Of a DNA stretch of 24,135 nt, positions 8,290 to 18,199 are shown piece after piece. Position 1 is the first letter of the stretch. Every line of letters begins with the position of its first letter. The stretch lies in assembly GCA_051453625.1 (NCBI GenBank), contig JBOZIK010000001.1, forward strand, positions 219,318,338 through 219,342,472, read 5' to 3'. This DNA is from Welwitschia mirabilis. Taxonomy: Eukaryota; Gnetophyta; Gnetopsida; Welwitschiales. Made by a program: the position numbers and the translations under genes. The notes under the pieces are model-generated. The model did not search any database. It saw nothing but the letters and a program-made list of their open reading frames with translations, and was not told the origin of the DNA.

Positions 8290-9960
8290 GTAGAGATGAA
8301 GAAGTCTATAATTGAATAAGATAATTAAGAAAAATGGCAAGATAAGAGAAGTAAGTTTGTTAAAACCTTGACAAGTATAATTTTGATGAGCAAACTAGAA
8401 GTAATATTAAAATAAAAAGCAAAGAGAAACATTTTAGTATGGATGAGACCACTATTAAAAAGACTGGGAAAGAATACTTTTTTTCTGAATTAATGAATGA
8501 AATAGAATAATGACTATGTATTCTTCTCAGATCAACTATTACTTAAGAATAATATTCTCAAATAGCTAAAATAAATAAACCTAAAAATAAATTTGTATCA
8601 AGATGCTATTGGAAAGATGATAGAAATTCAAGACCTTTGAATTATGAAACTCATTGAATAGAAGATTTAATTTCTAGTAATTCTATAGTCTTAGAATACC
8701 TAGAAAAAGTGAGAAATATAAATATAATGTTAATACATATTTTTTAGAATAAGAAATAAGAAGAGCCTCTACTACATTTAAGTTTATTTGATGCCTTCTA
8801 CAAAAAAAATTATCTTAACTCAAAATATAATCTTATAAGATATTTTTCTTTTTCTTTAAAAGGGGATGCTTAACTATGATATTATAAAAATTCTAATCTT
8901 TTTTAGTTCATGGAAAACTCTCAAGAATCCTTTCTTGGCTAAATTTTAACCCATAAGGATAGTTGAAAATTTAAGAGAATAAATTTTAAATATTAAATAA
9001 GAATATAATAAAAGGATTAATGAGTTTATGGATATATATATAATATAATATTAGCTAAATGTTCTAACCATGGAATTACAACTAGAGAATGAGTTAAAGA
9101 TTTACTTAAAGGATTACAAATTCAAACTTTGAAAGAATTAGACTTACCATATAAAGTAATCATTAAAATAAAGAATGTTTAAGAGGTAGGAGAAGTTATT
9201 ACTCAGTTTTATAACATAAGTAAAGGATGGAGCCAAGAGAGTAAAAATAATAAAAGAACAAATGAAGTATTAACCTTAGAAGTAGATAATAGTATATATA
9301 GCTTAGATCGTATCAAACTTATAGAAGAAGTAGTTAAAAAAATAACTAATAGTATAGTAAAAAAATTTAATTAATTAGCTATATAACAATTTAAAAAGGA
9401 AGAAGGATCTATATGTGAACATTGTGAAGAAGATAATTATGAAGGAATAGAATGTCCTTAAAGCAAGAATTTATTCATTTATTGAATATTAGCAAAGTAG
9501 ATTTGAAAATAGAAAATCAACCTCAAAAAAGAAAGAAATCACATCCTTATCAAATTAAGAAATGGGAAAGTTAGTCGGAAATGCCTTTAAAAAAGTATGT
9601 AAATTCTAAAAGGCAAGAGCAATATGATTATTATAGGAATTTAAGAAAGAAAGACTTAAAAGATATGAAAGAAAACTTGTAGGTAGAGAATAAAAAAGGA
9701 AAAATTCCTACTCTATCTCAATCAAATCCAAGAAAAGCATCAAGTAAAGCAATAACTACTAGATTTAGAAAACAAATGGTGACAGATAAAGATCAAGAAA
9801 AGATAACAAATTTAAATAACTATCTAGTTGATAAAGGAATAAATTCAAAAAAGGCAGTAGTAGTTAATTCATTAATGGGTTCTCTATCTTTTTCAATAAG
9901 AATTAAACAAATAAAACATACAAAAATTAAAAGAATAAAGAATGTTTAGCAAAAGTTTTA
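8290..9960 (+). pseudogene. gag: Decayed gag (capsid and nucleocapsid)
   Basis: The capsid part is recognisable at about 8845-9180. FSFSLKGDA is followed by stops where Gln and Trp are usual (TAA at 8871, TGA at 8877), then about 9060-9120 reads SNHGITTRE...VKDLLKGLQ, like the plant gypsy gag pattern. A zinc-knuckle remnant follows at 9414-9455. After it comes a basic, Lys-rich stretch (about 9520-9960) with no clear domain. The N-terminal limit is uncertain: the first 500 bp after the LTR have many stops and no motif I recognise. Gag would form the particle shell and bind the element RNA; this copy cannot. Confidence 0.6.
9414..9455 (+). other. Zinc-knuckle remnant with His-to-Tyr change
   Basis: The codons read CEHCEEDNYEGIEC. 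Spacing is exactly that of the CX2CX4HX4C nucleocapsid knuckle, with Tyr (TAT) where the zinc-binding His (CAT) should be. A single C-to-T change explains the loss. The next Gln-like position (9459) is TAA. Confidence 0.75.
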
Positions 9961-10169
9961 AAATATAAAATAATATTGTTACCTCTTTTAAAATTACTAA
10001 AAGATGTACCTATGTATTAAAAGAAAATGAAGAGGATGTGCTTAAAAAAAAGGAATAAAAAGGAAAGTAAGAAAGGAAAAAAATTTAAATGGATAGGAAA
10101 TATAAATTTTCTTCGGCTTATACACAAGTTCTTTAAAATAAACAACATGAAAAGTATAGTGATCTAGGA

Positions 10170-10610
10170 ATACCTATGATAGACATAAAAATTGATGTGA
10201 AACTCAAAGTAGAAGCACTTGTAAATCTAGGAGCAAGTGTTAATATGATGGCATATGAGACTTATAAGGAATTAAAAAAGCCAAAATTAATACATTACAA
10301 AGAAAAAGTTTACCTAATAGATGGTTCAACAGTAAGATCAGAAGTATTTCTCAAAATATATAGCCATTAAACTCCAAGGATTTATTGACTTGATGGATTC
10401 TTTAGTAACAAAGACTCAAGGAGATACCCATGTAGTAATTTTAGGAAGACCTGGGATGGCTACTATAGATGCTACTATTTATTCTAGAAAAGGGTTAATG
10501 GAAATTAGTATAGAAGATCTTAAGAAAGAGATTAAGTTATTTAATGTAGTAGTTATAGAGGAGATAGCACATAATATAGAAGCTAGAACCAATGCAATTA
10601 TGACATAAGA
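10170..10610 (+). pseudogene. pro: Decayed aspartic protease domain
   Basis: The open part at 10176-10370 contains LVNLGASVNMMAYETYKEL, matching the retropepsin active-site region (normally D-x-G-A-S), and about 35 residues later LIDGSTVRSE. A break near 10370 shifts the register; the second open part (10390-10608) carries VVILGRPGMATIDATI, the flap-distal ILGRPF-type motif of plant gypsy proteases. The catalytic Asp is Asn (AAT at 10224-10226), a G-to-A change. The domain would have cut the Gag-Pol polyprotein and must be inactive here. It lies between gag and RT as expected. Confidence 0.75.
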
Positions 10611-10929
10611 AATTAGTATGATGTTAAATAAGTAAAATAAGAAAAAAAAATGAAAAAGTTTTGACATCCCAAGAAATAGAAAAATCTCCACTTAAGGAAG
10701 CATTAGATTATATTAAAGTATCTCCAAATAAACCTTTGATTATAAATAGTTTTTTAGCTCATTATTAGAAAAGAAAGCTTAAAAAAATGCTAATCAAATG
10801 AAAAGGAGCTTTTTCTTGAGATCATACTAATATTAAAACAATTAATTAAAAAATATGTCATCATACAATTTATTTAGATACTTATATTAAACTAAGTATG
10901 TAGACAAAAAGAAGATGCAATCCACATAT

Positions 10930-12170
10930 GTAGGAAATAATTATATAAGAAATTTATAAATTCTTAGATGTTGAACTTATATATCTTATATCTAATTCAG
11001 AATGGGTTAGTTCTGTTACAAGGGTACCAAAGAAAGGGAATAAATGGGGAGTATGTATAGATTTTTGAATGTTGAATACAATAGATTATACAAATCATTT
11101 TCTTCTTTCTTTTATAAATGAAGTTTAAAAAAGAGTATCTACACATTAGTACTATATCTTTTTTAATGATATAAAAGATATAATTAGGTTTTAACATTTT
11201 TAGAGGATTAAGATAAAACAACTTTTACTTGTCATTAGGGTACTTATGCTTATGAAGTATTATCATTTCAATTATATAATGCCTCTACTACCTTTTAAAG
11301 ATTAGTAAATAGTATTTTTTAAGATATGATAGAAAGATATGTTGAAGTATTTATAGATGACTTCTCAACTTTTGGAAATAATTTTGATGAATCAGTTAAT
11401 AGATTGAAAATAGTTTTAGAAAGATGTGAAGAGAAATGCCTAAAACTTAGCTATTTAAAAAGTCATCTTATGGTAATAGAAGTCATACTATTGGAGCATA
11501 AAATATCTCAAAAAGGGATTGAGATTACTAAATAAAAAATTAAAGCTATAAAAGATATTTTATTCTTAACTAAAGTCAAAGAATTAAGATCTTTCTTAGA
11601 ACACGTTAAATATTATAAGAGGTTTATAATAAACTTTAGTAAAATTACTAAACCTATAAGTAACCTTTTATAAAAGAATGTGAAATATAATTGGATTGAT
11701 AAATGTCAAAGTGCTTATTAAACTTTAAAAGATAAACTTTTATCAGCATCCATATTACAAGGACTTAATTGGACAATACCATTTCAAATTATAACCAATG
11801 CATCTAGTCATGTTGTGATAGTCATTTTAGTCCAAAAAAAAGAGAAAACAATAAATCATACATTATTGCCTATATTAGTGAGAACTTTAAACTAGCTTAA
11901 TGAAATTACACAGTAACTGAGAAAGAGTTATTCATAGTAGTGATGACAATAGAAAACTTTAGACATATATTTTAGGTTACAAAGTAAAAGTTCATACAAA
12001 CCATAGTGCTATTAGATTTTTGATGAATAAAAAAGTAGCTAATTCAAGAATTATAAAATGGATATTATCAATGTAAGAATTCAACTTAAGAATTATTGAT
12101 AGAAGTGGGATATAAAATGTAGTGGTAAATTATTTTTTAAGATTAGAATTTCCTAATAAAGAAAAAAATA
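10930..12170 (+). pseudogene. pol: Decayed reverse transcriptase and RNase H
   Basis: RT begins near 10930, with SNSEWVSSVTRVPKKG at about 10994-11041 and CIDF followed by TGA where Arg is usual. The finger/palm part reads GTYAY at about 11239, then a NAPATFQR-like site seen as NASTTF-stop-R. The catalytic motif is FIDD at 11350-11361, still intact. The connection and RNase H follow: TNAS at 11794-11805 replaces the usual TDAS, NYTVTEKEL at about 11904, and the terminal ADHLSRL-type motif reads VNYFLRL (12125-12145). Stops and at least three register changes break it. It would have copied element RNA into DNA. Confidence 0.85.
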
Positions 12171-12179
12171 TTAGAGATG

Positions 12180-13690
12180 AATTTCCAGATGAATATCTTT
12201 TTAAAGTACAAACTAGTCCATGATATGCTAGCATAGTAGATTTTATTGTAAGTAAGAAATTAGCGTATTTTATGAATTATTATGAAAGAAAAAGATTATT
12301 AAGACAATTTAAAAACTACATATTACATGATAAGATGTCATTCTAAAGATGTAAAGATCATGTTATTAGAAGATGTGTGGAAGAAAATTTGTAGAAAGAA
12401 ATTCTGAAGGAAGATCATGAGAAAGAAGGAGGACAACATTATGATATAAGAAGAATGAGGATAGAAATTTTTCATATAGGATATCACTTGCCCATAATAT
12501 TCAAAGATTCAAACGCTTATATTTAAAGTTTTGATATGTGTCAAAAAGAGGAAGTATTTAATAAAAAATTAGAATTGCCAAAATAATGGATTCAATTAAT
12601 TAAATTTTTTAATGTCTAGGGAATATGTTTCATTGAACATATCAATCCTTTCTTCTATGAAAAAAATATATTCTAGTTCAAATTGAGTATTTCACTAAGT
12701 GGGCTAAGGATAAGGCTATATCTCATTATTCTTCCCAAAACATAGTTAATGTTTTCCTTATGAATATTATCTAATTAGTTTGGAGCCCTCAAAAGTCTTA
12801 TATCTAATGGAGAAACTCATTTTACTAGTGAAATTTTAAAGAAACTCTTAACTAAACATGAAACCCATCATAAACTCTCTATTGCCAATCATCCTTAGTC
12901 TAATGGCCAATATGAAGTAACTAATATAGAAATTAATAGAATATTAATAAAAGTCATAAATACTATAAAATTAGATTAGTCTATAAAATTAAATGAAGCT
13001 TTATGATCTTATAGAATAACTTGGAAACATAGTACAAATATTACAACATATGAATTAGTCTATAGAAAAAGATTTGTTTTGTCATTTGAATTTAGAAGAA
13101 AGACCTTTAAATTAGCTAAAGAAATAAAATGTAACTTGAATAAGCTTAAAAATAATGAATAGAAAACATGAATATTTTAGATGAAAATAAAAAAATGCTC
13201 TTTTGCATAAAGAACTTATGAAATAGAAATCTAAGNNNNNNNNNNNNNNNNNNNNNNNNNNNNNNNNNNNNNNNNNNNNNNNNNNNNNNNNNNNNNNNNN
13301 NNNNNNNNNNNNNNNNNNNNNNNNNNNNNNNNNNNAACTTATATAATAGAAAACTAAAATATATCATGATAATAAAAATAGAAAAACAAAATTTAATATA
13401 GGAGATTATTAATATATGATTCTAAAAAGATTTATTCAAAACAAAAATATGAACAAAATTAGCTAGGATCTTATATCATGATAAAAGTCTTGGAAAATGA
13501 AACCATAGAAGTATATGATCCAAATAAAAAGATAATCTACCAATTTACTGGACAAACAATAAAAATGTATTATAATCATAAATCTTTGTTTCACTATTTA
13601 GAAAAAACCTAATAGGTTAGAAAGAATACTTTTAATCTACTTAGAAAATAAAAAATTTAAACTAGATAATAAAGGACATGTTATTTATTT
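12180..13690 (+). pseudogene. int: Decayed integrase (interrupted by a 100-base gap)
   Basis: An N-terminal zinc-binding-like part is visible near 12355-12550 (VIRRCVEEN, then H and MCQ remnants; one expected Cys reads Phe). The catalytic core follows. The DVWGID-type site reads NV-stop-GIC (12611-12628), losing the first Asp and its Trp. ISNGETHF (12800-12823) has Asn for the second catalytic Asp. The third residue is kept as Glu in GQYEV (about 12905-12919), after a HPQ-type site with TAG at 12896. C-terminal remnants (KRFVLSFEF near 13068) run into the N gap at 13236-13335 and fade by about 13690. It would have inserted the element cDNA; it is inactive. Confidence 0.8.
13236..13335. other. 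Assembly gap, 100 N
   Basis: Exactly 100 N, a size often used for a gap of unknown length. It falls in the integrase C-terminal part. Confidence 0.95.
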
Positions 13691-14924
13691 AAAGTTTATT
13701 GAAGCTCTCAATTTATTAAGTTGTTTAAGATAAATTTAATAATTTTGAAATTAGAAGCTAACTTGATAAGTCAGCAATAGGAGATGTTGCATTATCTTTA
13801 TTAAAATGATTAAGGGGATACATTATGTCACATGATAAAATATTTTTCAATGTATATAAATTACAAAAAAAAAAAACACACACAAACACAATGTTCTACT
13901 ACAAGTACACTAGGTAAATATTCTAGAGAGGGATCTTTGATAGTGCAATGTGGTAGATGTGAGAACTCTAGTAAGAAGTCAATAGGCCATGATCTAGATT
14001 TTGAAAATTTTAGGAATCCTTACTCCTCTAACTCTGGTTAACTTATTCTCATTATGGTTAAAAAATTAAGTTATGAAAATAAAATTTAAGAAATGGTTAT
14101 ATCCCAAGAGCCATCTGAGATAGAGCTAGTCACTAGGGCTATAACTATATATTACAACTTAAACATAGCAAAAAAATAAAATAAAATAAAAGGTAGGAGA
14201 ATGTGTGTGTGTGTGTGGGGNNNNNNNNNNNNNNNNNNNNNNNNNNNNNNNNNNNNNNNNNNNNNNNNNNNNNNNNNNNNNNNNNNNNNNNNNNNNNNNN
14301 NNNNNNNNNNNNNNNNNNNNNNNNNNNNNNNNNNNNNNNNNNNNNNNNNNNNNNNNNNNNNNNNNNNNNNNNNNNNNNNNNNNNNNNNNNNNNNNNNNNN
14401 NNNNNNNNNNNNNNNNNNNNNNNNNNNNNNNNNNNNNNNNNNNNNNNNNNNNNNNNNNNNNNNNNNNNNNNNNNNNNNNNNNNNNNNNNNNNNNNNNNNN
14501 NNNNNNNNNNNNNNNNNNNNNNNNNNNNNNNNNNNNNNNNNNNNNNNNNNNNNNNNNNNNNNNNNNNNNNNNNNNNNNNNNNNNNNNNNNNNNNNNNNNN
14601 NNNNNNNNNNNNNNNNNNNNNNNNNNNNNNNNNACATCATCCATAATTATTAAATTCCATTTCAGCAAGGATTAAAGCTTCATAGTTTTAAAACCATTTT
14701 GAATTATCTTAACAATTTGATAAGCTATTTACTATGAATTTCCTTTAATAAAATTGAAATGAGAATAAGCAAATAAAAATAGTGATAAAATAGATTTATT
14801 TGTAATGAAATAACAAATAAAAACTTTATTAGATAAAGGAATTTTTACATTATTACTTAGAAATATGATAAAAGCTTTGCTTAAATAACTTAAAACTAAG
14901 AAATACATCATTCAGCTAAGTAAC
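13691..14924. other. Post-pol spacer with a short open frame and a gap
   Basis: A 69-codon plus-strand frame at 13832-14041 begins in a poly-A/CA-rich run. Its second half (CGRCENSSKKSIGHDLDFEN) and the following IEL-VTRAITIYYN near 14117-14150 look coding-like, but I cannot place them in any family. A (GT)n run at 14202-14216 leads into 413 N (14221-14633). From 14634 to 14924 the DNA is AT-rich with nothing supported. Confidence 0.4.
14221..14633. other. Assembly gap, 413 N
   Basis: 413 N directly after a (GT)n-GGGG run at 14202-14220, suggesting that the assembly failed in a simple repeat. Confidence 0.95.
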
Positions 14925-15680
14925 TTAATCCTTAAAATGGCTAAAGATCTTATTATTTTTGTTGGAATGCCTAGTCTTAGATGAACCTACAAAACTCTCC
15001 CCTGGGAATAGTAGATGCATTTTAATTAATGATTTCGATAGCATGCTAATTTATTTTAAGTGATCTTACTAAAAGTTCTTGTAAGGCTTAGAATTCCATA
15101 TCATTTTTTTCTATGCTTACCCTATCAAAGCTTAGTGAAGCTAAACTAAGTTTAGAATTTTTACTTAAAGCTAATCTAGTTTATTCTATAATACCTTCAC
15201 CTGTCTAGATAGTTTATCATAAGCTAAGTTTTCTTGATTAAGTTGCTAATGTAATTCTTCTGTTCTAATCCTCAGATACTTGTCCATCAAGTGATGAATC
15301 ATGAAACTAAAACTTGGGGGTAATAGCCCTATTCTCAAAGCATTCTCTATTAGATTTAGTAATAAATGTGTCTAATGTATTTAAGACCTTAGTAGTTTAT
15401 TTATAACTAGAATATAGTCAGTACTACATCTCATTCTTAGATCTAATGAAAATTTGAGGTGATTAAGATTTTACCTTCAAACACATGTATTAATATATGT
15501 AGAATCTAAGTCTAAAAGGAAATACTTTACCTTTTTAACATCTAAAGTGATAATGGGAGAGTAAGAATGAATAGATGTCATAAGGATTGAATAAGAAGAA
15601 ATGGTAAGGATTGAATAGGATTGAGTGAAGGAACTCTAAGGCTCAATTTGGAGAATGATGGATGGTTAGCATGAAAGAAT
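14925..15680 (-). pseudogene. Antisense decayed reading frame between pol and the 3' LTR
   Basis: On the minus strand one register holds from about 15680 to the stop at 14925 (about 250 codons), with about 15 internal stops, nearly all TAG or TAA, and no frame change at any of six points checked. In order it has a Ser/Ile-rich start, a central part (LRMRCSTDYILVINKLL, about 15390-15440), then GLLPPSFSFMIHHLMDKYLR (about 15268-15327), then a Gln/Leu/Lys-rich coiled-coil-like part, ending in a Ser/Lys/Asn-rich tail. Some plant Ty3/gypsy elements carry an extra antisense frame at this place (Retand-type Tat elements are the best-known case), so this is probably an accessory gene of the element. 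Function unknown. Confidence 0.5.
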
Positions 15681-15689
15681 TAAATTTAT

Positions 15690-16176
15690 AGAATAAGTAT
15701 TACTTAATATAGTTAAAAAGTATGATTTAAGATACTTAATGTACACATGTTCAAAAATGAAGTAAAAGAATTTTTAAGGAACTACATACTTGTTTTATTT
15801 AACATTTCAAATGTGCCAAGTATATAGCAGTGATTCTCATGTTAAGAAAAAATTTAAGGAATTTTAAACTAATCAAGGTTCAACCTAAAGTTAGAAGCTT
15901 AGCTCAATTTATGATTAGCTCAAGTTTTTCCCAAGTTGCAAGTATTTGTAGGAACCCACTGATTTAGTTGTTATCATCAATCACCAAGTGGTTAATTAAA
16001 TATTTTAAAATTTTTCTATATTAACAAAAATATTTAGATAGTGTTATAAAAATGTGATTAGTAATATACAGAAAAATAATGTATCTTTAGAGAAGAATAA
16101 GAAGATGAATGTTACCTGCATTATTTCTTTGATAGTGCATTATTAGAAATTAAAATTCTAAAATAGTTTTATCTAG
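15690..16176. other. Non-coding accessory-region sequence
   Basis: AT-rich, with no supported reading frame, between the antisense frame and the tandem repeats. The start of the antisense frame may lie in its left part. Confidence 0.35.
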
Positions 16177-16508
16177 TTGATTGACACTGACTCAAAGTTA
16201 AAATTTAAGTAAGATTTTAAGCTAACTAGATAAACATAGAAGTTTGTCTTTCTAAATTTTGTATTACTTAAACATGCCTAAAGAAATATCACTTGGCTTG
16301 ACTGATACTAACTCAAAGTCAAAACTTTGGGTCTAATTTCAAGCCAAATCATTGTGATGTAAGATTATAGGTTAACTGACATGAGCTCAAAATCAAAACT
16401 TTGAGTTAGGTTTTAATCAAACCCATTATGATGCAAGCTAATAAAGTTAACTAAAACTAGTTAAAGTTGAAACTTTAAGTTTGATTTCAAGTTAATGTAT
16501 TTCTGTTC
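16177..16508 (+). repeat. Tandem repeat of about 74 bp, four copies
   Basis: Copies begin at 16177 (121 bp, with about 47 extra), 16298 (74 bp), 16372 (75 bp) and 16447 (partial). Each starts ttRaYtgA-like and contains actcaaagtcaaaactttg or a variant. The core is a small inverted repeat: CAAAGT-caaa-ACTTTG in copy 2 and TAAAGT-tgaa-ACTTTA in copy 4. Tandem repeats between pol and the 3' LTR are well known in plant gypsy elements and can seed satellite DNA. The region is non-coding. Confidence 0.65.
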
Positions 16509-18199
16509 AAATAAGAAATCTATTATTAAAGAGTGATGTTCTTTTCTTGATGACCTTAGTTGTCTTTTTACTATATTTTCATTTCACGACCATGCTTATT
16601 TATTTTCTTTTACTTAATTATATTTAACTGGCTAGGATTCTAAGAACTTTATATGAAATTTCAAGTTCTTAATAACCCCCTTGAAAACCTTTGCTACCTC
16701 CATAATAGATTTGATGATCCTTGTTGAGAATTCGAGAGTTCTTAATGATTCTTGTTAAACCATTTTATTATAGAGAGTGGTAACCACTTAAATATGACAT
16801 CTTATTCCTCCATTCTATCATTTAAAACCAAAATCAATAATTAATTCTTCTTTCTTGAAAATTAACAAATGACTTCTTTCCATGTCATATAGCTTGCATC
16901 ATCCTCCATGATACATTAACTAATTATCTTCTTATTTACATTGCCACCGTGTCATTCATTCGTTACATTAATATCCATATATAAATGATTACTATTTCTA
17001 GTAAAAATTTTTATCATCTTAAAACTGTGAATTAAATGTAATAAGTAGGTATAGGTTTTTACCTATTTTAAGTGGGAAATAGGTATGTAATTTTACTTTC
17101 ACTTCTACATTTTACTTTCTTATGCTTACGTTTTCTTAGTACCATAGTGGAATAATACCACACCAAAATTTCAAGTTTGTTATTCTTTCTCATGTTTTTA
17201 TTTTTTAGCATTCATCAATATAAACCTATGTAACTTTAGGTGTCAAATGAACAACAAATTTTGTGAAAAGAAAATGCTAGCAAAGCATAAACTTTTTTCT
17301 AAGGTAATATTTTCATGACATTTTCTATCTAACAACATTTTATATATTCTTTTAAGATCTAGTTAATGAGTGTGAAAGTTTTTTTGAAACATTATTACTT
17401 AAGTAGTTTTTAAGAATGTTTTTCAAATAAGGTTCTTGAAAACCCTACCTAACTCAAATAATTATGACCATTTGATAGAATACAAAATCATTTTCTTCTA
17501 AAATTTTATAAATGTGCTCTAGGCCCCTATTTATCAGGTTTTAAACAATGTATCATTGAATTAGGATGGTATAAGTGGCTAACAATGAATGATAATTTAC
17601 TTTAGAATCTATTTATAAATTCTATAAGAATTTGAGGTTTTATGAAAAAAGGAATATGCTAGAAACAATTGTTCAGAATAAGAGAATATCAATTACTTAA
17701 GAAGATATCAAATAAATGCTATACTTACCATCTAAAGGTAAATCTATTAAGGATACAAGCAGAAAAGAAGATGTAAATTTAAGTGTGAATATATTAGAAA
17801 GGAGGTAGTACAAAATAGAATAATTATAAATAAATATTTAGAACTAAAATTATTTATTATTTTAAGAATTATATCTGGTAATTTAGTATTAATTATTTAC
17901 AAATAGAAGGATTTCATATTACCAAGATTATACATGATAGTAGCAATGAAGGATATAATAAATCAAATAAATGTTAATATTATAAAATAAATCTTTTTTA
18001 ATTTAGTTAGTCATATTTCAAAAATGAGAAAATTTGGAATAGAAGCTTGGAATGTAGTAAGGCTATGATTTTCATTTTAAATAGACTAATTACTAATTAA
18101 AAATAGAGTTTCAATTAGGTCAAATAATTTCTATGTAGACTTAATAGTTTAAAGTCTTTTTGGGATTAAAGAATTATGTCTTTTGAAGATCATAGGGTA
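16509..18199. other. Accessory-region sequence, mostly non-coding
   Basis: No gene could be supported. Around 16870-16990 the text reads like a plant promoter, ending in atatataaatg (16977-16987), so a nested solo LTR is possible, but I found no ends. A short hairpin ataggt-tttt-acctat lies near 17053-17068. From about 17640 to 18199 one or more frames look weakly coding and may be the start of the sense accessory frame that follows. Confidence 0.3.

Noticed and set aside
10479-11221. Minus-strand open frames at 10479-10691 and 10997-11221
   Set aside because: They lie opposite the recognisable protease and reverse transcriptase and are shadows in AT-rich DNA.
13146-13367. Minus-strand frame across the 100-N gap
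   Set aside because: It is opposite the integrase C-terminal part and about half of it is N.
14152-14675. Five open frames across 14152-14675 on both strands
   Set aside because: They consist almost entirely of N and are artefacts of the gap.
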